Positions 9,032-16,574 of a stretch of DNA of 34,051 bases are shown here, one piece after another. The stretch's first letter is position 1. The number at the start of each line of letters is the position of its first letter. The notes beneath the pieces are model-generated. The model had not been told where the DNA came from. It searched no databases and worked only from the letters and a program-made list of their open reading frames with translations. Origin of the DNA: Deltaproteobacteria bacterium (GTDB lineage: Bacteria > Desulfobacterota > Binatia > Binatales > Binataceae); assembly GCA_019237115.1 (NCBI GenBank), contig JAFAHS010000186.1, positions 1-34,051 of the forward strand. The letters are read 5' to 3'. The position numbers were made by a program, and so were the translations under genes.

Positions 9032-9827
9032 ACGCAGCCAGGAACCGGCTGACAACACGTTCGAACTCAGCGGAGTTTTCGATCTCGGGCCGATGACCGA
9101 CCTGGTCGATAATTGCGAGCTGTGCGGACGGAATAACCCGCTTGTAGGCATCGATACATGCGCGCGGCACGATCCGATCGCTAGACCCCCAAACCAGCAA
9201 GGTGGGGGTTTTCAGCCCCTGCAGCAAGTGCGGCAGGCTGGGATTATGCATATAGGGCTCCCATCCGATCCGCGCGCATTCCGCGCGCGCGTCCTCGAAC
9301 GCCTCGAACTGCTCGGGGGTCATCTCGCCGCCGTAGATTTTTGAAAACTCCGGAGTGCCCGCGGGATCGGCGACGGTGGCACGCAAATGAGTTCGGATCG
9401 TGATCGGAAACACGTCCATGATTTCGCCTTGTTCGGGCTTGATGCCCATCGGGGCGACCAGGACCATCTTCGAAAACATCCGCGGGTCGGCGGCCGCCAT
9501 CTCGGCGGCGACGAAGCCTCCCGCCGAAAAGCCGACCACATCGACCGGCTCAAGCTTCAGGTCCCGCACCATGTGGGAGTAAAAGCCCGCGAGGTCGCGG
9601 TAGGTGCGTATCCAGTCCAGTCGTGGAGTCTTTCCGTAGCCGGGCTGCAGAGGGATTACTAGAGTTCGGTCATGGGCGAAAGTTTCGTTCCAGGTCATCC
9701 AGCCCGGGTAGCCCAGCTCGTCGTGAAAAATCAGCAGCGGTTTGCCGCTGCCGCCTTTGACCACTACGAGTTGGGAGCCTCTAACGTCGTGGGTTTCTTC
9801 GGTCGCCTTGATCATATCGCTCACCAT
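9030..9827 (-). CDS. Alpha/beta hydrolase paired with LLM oxidoreductase
   Basis: About 265 residues with the alpha/beta-hydrolase fold. The nucleophile elbow is VVGFSAGGF (Ser101 from the chosen start), the acid is probably the Asp of WGSSDRIVP, and the base is the His of IDQVGHRPEIEN. LLIFHDELGYPG forms the oxyanion-loop region. The open frame extends upstream to 9986, but the extra residues are arginine-rich and without family likeness, so the ATG at 9827 (MVSDMIK) is preferred; the ATG at 9815, preceded by GGTGAG, is an equally possible start. It is the first gene of a two-gene operon with the LLM flavoprotein. A plausible joint role is oxygenation to an ester or amide and its hydrolysis, which is inference. 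It is divergent from the phosphotransferase gene. Confidence 0.85.
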   Translation of the reverse strand: MVSDMIKATEETHDVRGSQLVVVKGGSGKPLLIFHDELGYPGWMTWNETFAHDRTLVIPLQPGYGKTPRLDWIRTYRDLAGFYSHMVRDLKLEPVDVVGFSAGGFVAAEMAAADPRMFSKMVLVAPMGIKPEQGEIMDVFPITIRTHLRATVADPAGTPEFSKIYGGEMTPEQFEAFEDARAECARIGWEPYMHNPSLPHLLQGLKTPTLLVWGSSDRIVPRACIDAYKRVIPSAQLAIIDQVGHRPEIENSAEFERVVSRFLAA

Positions 9828-9979
9828 ACGGCGGCGGGGGCTATGCCTGCCAGCGCTCCTCGACCCCCGAGCCATTGCGATGCAATTGAGTTTGGACCTG
9901 CAATGGGAGTACCACGACATTGGATTGACGGCAAAGGAAGCGGGTCGATTTTTTGCGGGCCGGGGAGCGGAGCAATCGC

Positions 9980-11032
9980 GTGCCAATTGAAGGACTGACC
10001 ACGCCGGTCAGAGAAAACCATCGCTTCGACGAGCGCAATCTGGAGCGTCATCTCACCGAGCATCTGGCCGGATTTCGTGGTCCATTGGTCGTTTCGCAGT
10101 TCATAACCGGTCAATCGAATCCGACCTTTTTGCTGGAGGCTTCGGGCGCGCGCCTGGTGATGCGTAAGAAACCGCCCGGCACGTTGCTGCAATCGGCACA
10201 CCAGGTGGAGCGCGAATACCGCATCATCAGGGCGCTCGAGAACACCGACGTCCCGGTGCCGCGAGCCCATCTGTTATGCGAGGACACCGGGGTCATCGGG
10301 ACGGCGTTTTTCGTGATGGATTTCGTGCCGGGACGCATCATCCTGGAGCCCATTCTTCCGGGTATGAAGCCTGCCGAGCGCGCCTCGGTATACGATTCGA
10401 TGAATGAGACCATGGCCCGGCTGCACCGGGTTGATTTTCGGGCCGTGGGGCTGGAAGGCTTCGGCCGACCGGATGGATACATAGCGCGACAGGTCGCCCG
10501 CTGGACCAAGCAGTATAAGGCGGCCGAGATGGAACCGATTCCGGCGATGGACCACCTCGTGGAGTGGCTCGCCAACCACATCCCCGAAAAGGACGAGACC
10601 GGGATCGCACACGGAGATTTTCGGCTGGGCAATCTGATACTGCATCCGACCGAGCCCCGGGTAGTCGCGGTGCTCGACTGGGAGCTATCGACTCTGGGGC
10701 ACCCAATCGCGGACCTCGCGTGGAATTGCCTTGGTTATCACCATCCGCCCGAGCACGCCGACGCCGGCAGTTTTGCCGGCCACGATCTGAAGGTGCTCGG
10801 AATCCCGACCGAAGAGGAGTATCTGGCCGCATACTGCAGGCGCACCGGGCGCGGGAATATCGAGAACTGGAATTTCTTTGTCGCCTTCGCATTCTTTCGC
10901 GCCGCGGCGATCGCGCAGGGAATCGCGATGCGCGCGAAGCTCGGCAACGCCTCCGCTCCTGACGCTGCGGACCGTGGCCGGCGCGCCGGCATCAGCGCAC
11001 AGCTTGGCTGGGAAATTGCGCAAAGGTTGTGA
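9980..11032 (+). CDS. Phosphotransferase family protein (ACAD10/11-type APH-like kinase)
   Basis: About 350 residues of the aminoglycoside-phosphotransferase fold. N-lobe features are [10 protein letters not shown] followed by LVMRKKPPG (ATP-lysine region). The catalytic loop is [11 protein letters not shown] (near residue 210) and the metal-binding segment is [18 protein letters not shown]. The pattern LVMRKKP...HGDFRLGN...[10 protein letters not shown] is that of the domain fused in front of the dehydrogenase in human ACAD10/ACAD11, not that of drug-resistance enzymes. Those fusions are reported to phosphorylate 4-hydroxyacyl-CoA. The frame is open from a TTG at 9953, but the GTG at 9980 has a GGAG 7 nt upstream and is chosen. 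Its stop overlaps the start of the next gene (GTGA), so the two are co-translated. A separate ACAD10/11-like dehydrogenase lies at 31062. Confidence 0.88.
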   Translation: MPIEGLTTPVRENHRFDERNLERHLTEHLAGFRGPLVVSQFITGQSNPTFLLEASGARLVMRKKPPGTLLQSAHQVEREYRIIRALENTDVPVPRAHLLCEDTGVIGTAFFVMDFVPGRIILEPILPGMKPAERASVYDSMNETMARLHRVDFRAVGLEGFGRPDGYIARQVARWTKQYKAAEMEPIPAMDHLVEWLANHIPEKDETGIAHGDFRLGNLILHPTEPRVVAVLDWELSTLGHPIADLAWNCLGYHHPPEHADAGSFAGHDLKVLGIPTEEEYLAAYCRRTGRGNIENWNFFVAFAFFRAAAIAQGIAMRAKLGNASAPDAADRGRRAGISAQLGWEIAQRL

Positions 11033-11931
11033 GGCGAAACCTGTTGGTGCTCGGATGCCTGATTCCCCTCGGTCTGGCGCTCTTAGTCCACAGTCCCGCG
11101 CAGGCCCGGGACCCGGCCGACCCGTCGGCGGAGGCCACCAGTTTCGGCAACCTGCAGGCGGTTACCATCACCGGAAACCGCCAGGACGCGATGGAGCCGT
11201 TTCTGACCCGCGACGGCAAGGTGCTCTTCTTCAACAACTCCAACGCCCCCTCGGTCGACACCAACCTGTTTTGGGCAACCAAAGTTGACGATTTAACCTT
11301 TCAACTTCAGGGCGAGATTGACGGGGTCAACGGGCCCGCACTCGACGCGGTCGCGTCGATGGATCTCAGCAACAATTTCTACTTCGTATCCACGCGCAGC
11401 TACGACACGACCTTGTCCACCATATATTCGGGCACCTATTCCAAGGGCTCGGTGAGTGGTACGGCGGTCGTGGCGGGAGTCTCGCCGACCCGGCGCGGGC
11501 TGGTCGATTTCGACCAGGAAATCAGCGCCGACGGGAACACGCTCTACTTCACGGAGGGCCTCTTTACGGGTGGGAGCGTGCCCGCTTCCTCGGAGCTGCG
11601 GATCGCCCGTCGCAGCGACAACGGCTTCAGGCGCGACGCGCAGGGCAGGGAGATTCTTCGAACCATCAACAGTGCCGGCCGGCTCAACTACGCCGCCTGC
11701 ACTTCGGCGGATGAGCTGGAAATTTTCTTCACCCGCTTGAACGGCAAAGAGCCGACCATTCTGATGGCGAGCCGCACCAGCACCACAAAACCATTTGGGG
11801 CAGTCGAAAGGATCCCGGCCATCAGCGGTTTTGTAGAAGCGCCGACCATCTCACCGGACGGCCGATCATTGTATTTTCACCGGCGAAATCCTGACGGCGT
11901 CTTCTCGATCTATCGGGTGACGCGCCCCTAG
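11029..11931 (+). CDS. Exported PD40 (TolB-like) beta-propeller protein
   Basis: A 300-residue protein with a type I signal peptide: MRRN, a hydrophobic core ([16 protein letters not shown]) and a likely cut after HSPAQA. The mature part contains repeated beta-propeller blades of the WD40-like PD40 type, seen as [29 protein letters not shown] and [13 protein letters not shown], with two weaker copies between. Such domains bind partners or ligands in the periplasm; no catalytic residues are evident. The cysteine at residue 10 lies inside the hydrophobic core and is not a convincing lipobox. The GTG start overlaps the stop of the phosphotransferase gene by four bases, so translation is probably coupled, although a periplasmic propeller and a cytosolic kinase have no obvious shared task. 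It converges with aroA 42 nt later. Confidence 0.8.
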   Translation: MRRNLLVLGCLIPLGLALLVHSPAQARDPADPSAEATSFGNLQAVTITGNRQDAMEPFLTRDGKVLFFNNSNAPSVDTNLFWATKVDDLTFQLQGEIDGVNGPALDAVASMDLSNNFYFVSTRSYDTTLSTIYSGTYSKGSVSGTAVVAGVSPTRRGLVDFDQEISADGNTLYFTEGLFTGGSVPASSELRIARRSDNGFRRDAQGREILRTINSAGRLNYAACTSADELEIFFTRLNGKEPTILMASRTSTTKPFGAVERIPAISGFVEAPTISPDGRSLYFHRRNPDGVFSIYRVTRP

Positions 11932-11973
11932 CCCGCCGCCAACGCATGGTCGCAGCGCCGCGGACGCGTGTTG

Positions 11974-13257
11974 CTACTTGCTCAATTCCGCGAGGCGGGC
12001 GAAAAAATCCGGAAAGGTCTTCGATACGCAGCCGGGGTCCTTGATCTTGACGCCGGCAAGCTTGAGCCCGACGATGGCGAAGCTCATGGCAATCCGGTGA
12101 TCGGCATAAGTTTCGATGGTGGCCGGTGCGAGCTGCGAAGGCTCGATCCCGATTCCGTCTTCGTAGTCGGCTACCGTCGCGCCAAGGCGGCGCAGCTCCG
12201 TCGCCAGCGCGCGCAGGCGATCGCTCTCGTGGTAGCGAATGAAGCCTACCCGGCGGATCCTGGTCCCCGACGCAGCGAATGGCGCGATTGCCGCCAGCGT
12301 CGGCACCATGTCAGGCATAGAGTTCATCGCCACGTCGATGCCATTCAGGCTGCCGGTGCCCGAGATCAAAACTCCGTCAACCGTCCATTCGACATGTGCG
12401 CCCATCTGCTCGAGAAGCTCAAAAAAACCGAGATCGCCCTGGACGGAATCGCGGTGGACGCCCTGGATCTTGACCTCGCCACCGCAGAGCGCGGCGGCGG
12501 CCGCGAAATATCCGGCCGCCGACACATCGGGCTCCACCACGAATTGTCGCGCGTGATAGGTCTGCCCGCCCGGTACCGTGATCACATCGCCTTGCGTCTC
12601 GCTGCGCGCGCCCCACGCCTCCATAAGCCGCAGCGTCATATCGACGAATGGGCGCGCGGTGTCCCCTAACACCCGCAGCTTGAGTCCTCGCGGCCACAGC
12701 GGCGCAGGCATCAGGACCGCGGACACGAACTGTGACGATGCGCGTGCATCGATGGTGCTCTCGCCGCCCCCGAACGTGCCGCGGCGGCTTTCGACGATAA
12801 CCGGAGGGCAGCGATTGTCACGTTCCGCATAGACGCTTGCGCCAAGCTGCTGCAGGGCCTCCAGGAGCGGTCCTATCGGCCGTTGACGCATCCGCTGGTT
12901 GCCGTCCACTCGGTAGCGGCCCTGGCCAAGGGTTAGGAACCCCACCAGAAACCGCATCGCGGTCCCGGCGCCGTCGACGAAGAGCTCGGCGCTGGAGGCT
13001 GGAATGGCGCCGCCGAGACCATGGACCGAGATACGGTGCGCGGCCTCGTCGACCTCGACGCGGAAGCCCAGCGCGCGGAGCGCCTCCGTCATGGCGTTGG
13101 TGTCATCGCTCAGCAGGGCCGCTTCGATAGTTGATTGCCCCGATGCCATCGCCGCGAGCAACAACGCACGGTTGGTAATGCTTTTGGAGCCAGGCAGCCC
13201 GATGGCTGCATGCAATGGCCCGCGCGCGGGGGCAATCTCCAGTTCTTCGACGGTCAT
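11974..13257 (-). CDS. aroA: 3-phosphoshikimate 1-carboxyvinyltransferase (EPSP synthase)
   Basis: A 427-residue enzyme of the shikimate pathway that joins shikimate-3-phosphate and phosphoenolpyruvate to form EPSP in the cytosol. Diagnostic segments are GSKSITNRAL (residues 23-32), DGAGTAMRFL (95-104), ASSQFVSA, EPDVSAAGYF, PDMVPTLAA with the catalytic Asp, and ETYADHRIAMSFA. The length is standard. The PEP-site motif differs from the E. coli form (NAGTAMRP): Gly stands at the Asn position and Phe103 at the Pro101 position; a Phe here also occurs in other bacterial enzymes, so altered inhibitor sensitivity should not be assumed. The ATG has only a weak GAG upstream. The broken BMP gene lies 180 nt upstream on the same strand; no other aromatic-pathway gene is adjacent. 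Confidence 0.96.
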   Translation of the reverse strand: MTVEELEIAPARGPLHAAIGLPGSKSITNRALLLAAMASGQSTIEAALLSDDTNAMTEALRALGFRVEVDEAAHRISVHGLGGAIPASSAELFVDGAGTAMRFLVGFLTLGQGRYRVDGNQRMRQRPIGPLLEALQQLGASVYAERDNRCPPVIVESRRGTFGGGESTIDARASSQFVSAVLMPAPLWPRGLKLRVLGDTARPFVDMTLRLMEAWGARSETQGDVITVPGGQTYHARQFVVEPDVSAAGYFAAAAALCGGEVKIQGVHRDSVQGDLGFFELLEQMGAHVEWTVDGVLISGTGSLNGIDVAMNSMPDMVPTLAAIAPFAASGTRIRRVGFIRYHESDRLRALATELRRLGATVADYEDGIGIEPSQLAPATIETYADHRIAMSFAIVGLKLAGVKIKDPGCVSKTFPDFFARLAELSK

Positions 13258-13436
13258 CGGGCGCTCGTGAGCTACAGTTAGGCACGCGCGGAATGCCTAC
13301 TCAAGCGGCCCTCGGTGAAGGTTCGGACGATGACCCACCTCCCGTCGCAAGAAATCGGTGAGCGCGTTGGACCCTCATCCCGCGCAGCCCTCTGTCGCCC
13401 GCGAGGCCGGCGTTTGAGCGCTCACTTGCCGCGCTA

Positions 13437-14438
13437 CTAAAGGACGATTTTCCCGTCGATGATTGGTTGGTCGGCTTGTTTGGCCTTTTCCATCGTCGCC
13501 GCCGGAATCTTTGACTGCAGGCGTGGATTGTAGACGACCTCGACCATGCCCTCCTTCATTCCATATTCCAGCATCCCGCCTCGGAACGCACCGCTCTTGA
13601 TCTCGGTGGCGATGCGCACGAAGGCCTTGGGGATGTGGGTCACGGCGCTGGCCAGAATGTTCTCGGGCGCGACGGCATTCTGATCGCCATTGGTGCCGAA
13701 CGCATAAATGCGTTGATTGGACCGCGGCCTGGAACACGCCCAACCCGGCCGCATCGGCATTATGGAAGAGCAAGTCGGCTCCGGCGCCGACCTGCGCGAG
13801 GGCGGCCTCCTTGGCCGCGCCTACGTCATCGAAGCTGCCCGTGAAGCTGACCAGCAGCCGTCCTTGCGGCCGCGTTGCGAGGAATCCCCGACGGATTCCC
13901 GCGAAGGTCAGCTTGATCGACGGCAGCTCGATTCCACCGATAGCGCCAATCACTCCGGTCTTGGTCATTCCACCTGCGATCACGCCCTGGACGTAGGTCG
14001 CTTCCTCGATCTTGAAGGTCAGCGAAAGACATTTGCCGCGGATCCGCTTCCGGAAGTCACGATGAACCAGGTCTTCGGAAACAGTTTGCCCACTCTGAGC
14101 GCCGCGTCCGTGTACTCGAATCCGTGGGCGAAGACGATGTTGAAATCGCGCGAGGCAAAGTGGCGCAGCGAATCCTCGAAATCGGCGGGCGACCGCGTCT
14201 GCACCAGTGCGGTCTCGACATTCAGCTCTTTGTTTATCTGTTGCAGACCCTGGAATGCTGCCGCGTTCCAGCCCGCATCGCTCACCGGGCCGGGTGTAAG
14301 GAGCGCGACCTTGAAACCCCCGAGGCTGGTGGACGTGCGATGGCTGGATTGACAGCCGAAGGTGATACAGAACGCTACTACCAGCGCGAACTCTGCACCT
14401 CTTGACTTGAGGAGCCACCGCAATCGACCCTTCGCCAA
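13437..14438 (-). pseudogene. BMP-family (PnrA-like) substrate-binding lipoprotein with two compensating frameshifts
   Basis: Three consecutive segments in two frames rebuild one complete BMP protein (about 333 codons). Segment 1 (from a TTG with GAGGTG 5 nt upstream) has a hydrophobic leader, FGCQSS as a possible but atypical lipobox, and VALLTPGPVSDAGWN. Segment 2, shifted by one base after about 14027, has TFKIEEATYVQGVIAGGMTK, then GSFDDVGAAKEAAL and LLFHNADAAGLGVFQAA. Segment 3, back in the first frame from about 13715, has IYAFGTNGDQNAVAPENILA and the normal C-terminal end. In the sequence as given, frame 1 stops at TGA (CGCTGA) after ANVF. The net frame is restored, so either two indel errors in the assembly or a recently damaged gene. 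Intact relatives bind nucleosides for an ABC importer; no permease or ATPase gene is nearby. Confidence 0.85.
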
Positions 14439-14469
14439 AACTACACCTCACACGCTTTTAGCTGCCTCG

Positions 14470-14498
14470 TTGACTATCAGAGGCTGACAGGGTAATCG
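14470..14498 (+). promoter_or_regulatory. Possible promoter of the lytic transglycosylase gene
   Basis: TTGACT is followed after 17 nt by TAATCG, in the divergent spacer between the BMP gene and the lytic transglycosylase gene. The -35 is good and the -10 is poor; an AT-rich ATTATTTTT follows downstream. Placement fits but the call is weak. Confidence 0.3.
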
Positions 14499-14560
14499 AT
14501 AAGGGCATTATTTTTACGGCAGGCTCGCATGAGTTGGCGGCGAGCAGTGGAGAGAGCGGT

Positions 14561-15640
14561 TTGCTGGAAAGGTTGCGTCGTCGTCTGACTGGCGTGTTGT
14601 TGGCTCTGGCTGCGAGCCTGGCTGTTATGAGCCTGGCTGGCGCAACTTCCTGCCGCGCCGCCGCTCAGTTACCGTTCCCCCGCCCGACATTCATCCAGCC
14701 CAACGTTCGATTCTGGGTCGACGTTTTTACAACCTACTCCGTCCGCGATTTTGCCATCGTTGATCGCGACAAGGTTTCTCGGGTTTACGAAGTTTACAAG
14801 CTCCCCGGCTACGGGATCCCGACCCGCGAGGACGTCGATTGGATCAATGCCTATCTCAGGACCAAGTATGGCGACATTCTGGAGCGCCTCGCAGCGGGCC
14901 ATCAGCCGGAAACCAACGATGAGCGGCGGGTAGCTGAAATGTTCAAAGGCGAGTCGCTCAGCGCCTACTCGCTTGCCGCGGAAAACTTCCGGGTCCAGGA
15001 GGGACTGCGCGAGCGCTTTCGCGAGGGGCTGGTTCGCAGCCGTTACTATCGGCCGACCATGGAGAGAATCTTCCGGCAGTGGGGGCTTCCTCCCGAGCTG
15101 GTCACTCTGGCCCAGGTCGAATCGGGCTTCCAGTCGCACGCCAAGTCTAGCGCGGGTGCCTGCGGTATCTGGCAATTCACCCGCGCAACCGGTTGCAAAT
15201 ACATGACGATTTCGCGCCACCACGATGATCGGCTTAACCCGATCCGCGAGACCGAGGCAGCCGCCGAGTTGCTACGATCTAACTACGACCAGCTGGGTGA
15301 TTGGGCACTGGCCATTACCGCATACAACTATGGCACTGGTGGCATAGCTCGGGCCGCCGACCTGTACGCCGGCGATTACTCGACGATGATCGAGCGCTAC
15401 CAGGGGCCGCATTTCGGCTTTGCGGTGAAGAATTATTACGCCGAATTTCTAGCTGCGGTGGACGTCTACGAGCACGAAGAGACTTATTTTCCGGGAATCA
15501 AGTACGACGTCGCCAGTATTGAAGCCAATGATACGGAATCGGAACCTGACGATGACGCGCCGCCCCGGCATTCGAGGAGGAGCCACCGAGCCCGACACCA
15601 CGGCGCCGTCCATCATCATCACCACCTCCATAAAGCCTGA
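14561..15640 (+). CDS. Lytic murein transglycosylase (SLT/MltD-like) with histidine-rich tail
   Basis: About 359 residues. A signal peptide (LRRRLTGVLLALAASLAVMSL, cut near the CRAAA region) is followed by an alpha-helical linker region and an SLT goose-type lysozyme domain: catalytic Glu187 (chosen start) in LAQVESGFQSHA, then GACGIWQFTRATG, and ITAYNYGTGG. These enzymes cleave peptidoglycan glycan strands in the periplasm, making 1,6-anhydro ends. No LysM repeats are visible, unlike MltD. The C terminus is a low-complexity acidic-then-basic tail ending with many histidines, including five in a row. The frame is open from a TTG at 14534; the TTG at 14561 is preferred for its GGAGAG site 6 nt upstream. 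It converges with the GST gene. Confidence 0.87.
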   Translation: MLERLRRRLTGVLLALAASLAVMSLAGATSCRAAAQLPFPRPTFIQPNVRFWVDVFTTYSVRDFAIVDRDKVSRVYEVYKLPGYGIPTREDVDWINAYLRTKYGDILERLAAGHQPETNDERRVAEMFKGESLSAYSLAAENFRVQEGLRERFREGLVRSRYYRPTMERIFRQWGLPPELVTLAQVESGFQSHAKSSAGACGIWQFTRATGCKYMTISRHHDDRLNPIRETEAAAELLRSNYDQLGDWALAITAYNYGTGGIARAADLYAGDYSTMIERYQGPHFGFAVKNYYAEFLAAVDVYEHEETYFPGIKYDVASIEANDTESEPDDDAPPRHSRRSHRARHHGAVHHHHHLHKA

Positions 15641-15796
15641 TTCGCCGGAGTCGAGAAAATCCTGATTGCAGCGTCCGCGCAGAGAGCGTGCTCGGAGAAT
15701 TATGTCCGACGCGCCGAGGTTATCTTACTGCGCCCCCACGCGCTCAGCCTGCACTCGCGCCTTATCTTGGGTTTGGGACCAGGCTCTTTTGAGAGA

Positions 15797-16480
15797 TCAT
15801 CCGCCGCCGCTTGAGGCGTCGGCGACTTTAGTGCGGGGACTAATGGCCCGGTAGCTCTTGCGTTGGCGCAGGTTGTGGAGGTATCGCTCGACCCGCGGAA
15901 ATGCGTCCAGCTTCATTCCGTCGACTTCCAGGACCATCGCCACCGCCATCATCGGCGCATCAGCCAGCGAGAGGTCGCCGCAGAGATAGTCTCCGCCACC
16001 CTGGTCTCGCTCCAGCAGCCTCTCCAAAAAGGGCAGGTCGCGGCTACGTAGAAGTTCACGCCCCTGTTCCATCTGTCCCTGGTCGCGCTTCTCCGGAGGA
16101 CTCCAATACGGCATCCAGATGAGCGGAAGGCTGCCTGCCAGGATGGCCTCGTCGGCAAACTGCTCGGCCTGGCGAACATGGTTGCGCGCCGTGCGGTTGT
16201 GCGGCATCAGCCGGGCGCCGCTCGTGTAGTGATCCTCGAGGTATTCGTTGATCACGGTGGAGTCGAAGATGATCAGGTCCTCGTCTTCGATGTAGGGAAC
16301 TTTGCCGAGCGGGTGCTTGGCCAGCATCTCGGGAGGCTTTTTCCAGAGATTGCCGGGCGGCAGATTTTCAATCCGGTAGGGGACGGCTTTTTCCTCCAGC
16401 ACCACTTTGGTCTTGCTGGCGTGGGTGGAGCGCAAGGTCCCCCAGGGATAGTCGCGTTCCGTGGTATACAAGACGATCAT
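15797..16480 (-). CDS. Glutathione S-transferase family protein
   Basis: A 227-residue GST-fold protein. The N-terminal thioredoxin-like domain contains HPLGKVPYIEDED with the cis-Pro, followed by IFDSTVINEYLE, the glutathione gamma-glutamyl site (usually ES, here DS). The C-terminal helical domain contains YLCGDLSLADAPM with the conserved N-capping Asp. Members conjugate or reduce electrophiles with glutathione in the cytosol; the substrate is unknown and the catalytic N-terminal Ser/Cys/Tyr is not certain (Thr6-Thr7 region). The ATG has GGAGGG 8 nt upstream. Divergent from glnE with a 94-nt spacer and convergent with the lytic transglycosylase; no operon partner. Confidence 0.88.
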   Translation of the reverse strand: MIVLYTTERDYPWGTLRSTHASKTKVVLEEKAVPYRIENLPPGNLWKKPPEMLAKHPLGKVPYIEDEDLIIFDSTVINEYLEDHYTSGARLMPHNRTARNHVRQAEQFADEAILAGSLPLIWMPYWSPPEKRDQGQMEQGRELLRSRDLPFLERLLERDQGGGDYLCGDLSLADAPMMAVAMVLEVDGMKLDAFPRVERYLHNLRQRKSYRAISPRTKVADASSGGG

Positions 16481-16574
16481 CGCGGGTGCCCTCCAGCGGT
16501 CCTAAGCAGCGTACCACCGGGCATCCGCGCGGCACCATGCTTTCGGGCAGCAACCTCTGTTATCGTTTAGCGCG

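Noticed and set aside
9880..9990. Possible 36-codon leader peptide before the phosphotransferase gene
   Set aside because: No ribosome binding site, no regulatory codon run and no attenuator hairpin; the overlap with the GTG start is probably chance.
9980..11032. Aminoglycoside resistance phosphotransferase
   Set aside because: The HGDFRLGN and [10 protein letters not shown] context matches the ACAD10/11-associated branch of the fold, not drug-modifying enzymes.
13358..13425. 8-bp inverted repeat GTGAGCGC/GCGCTCAC between the BMP gene and aroA
   Set aside because: A 52-nt loop and no T-run make it a poor terminator; an 8-bp match over this distance can occur by chance.
13690..14035. Programmed ribosomal frameshifting in the BMP gene
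   Set aside because: No slippery heptamer or downstream structure is evident at either shift, and two opposite shifts would be needed; damage or sequence error is simpler.
15666..15854. 62-codon plus-strand frame between the lytic transglycosylase and the GST gene
   Set aside because: No ribosome binding site or family likeness, and it overlaps the end of the GST gene on the other strand.
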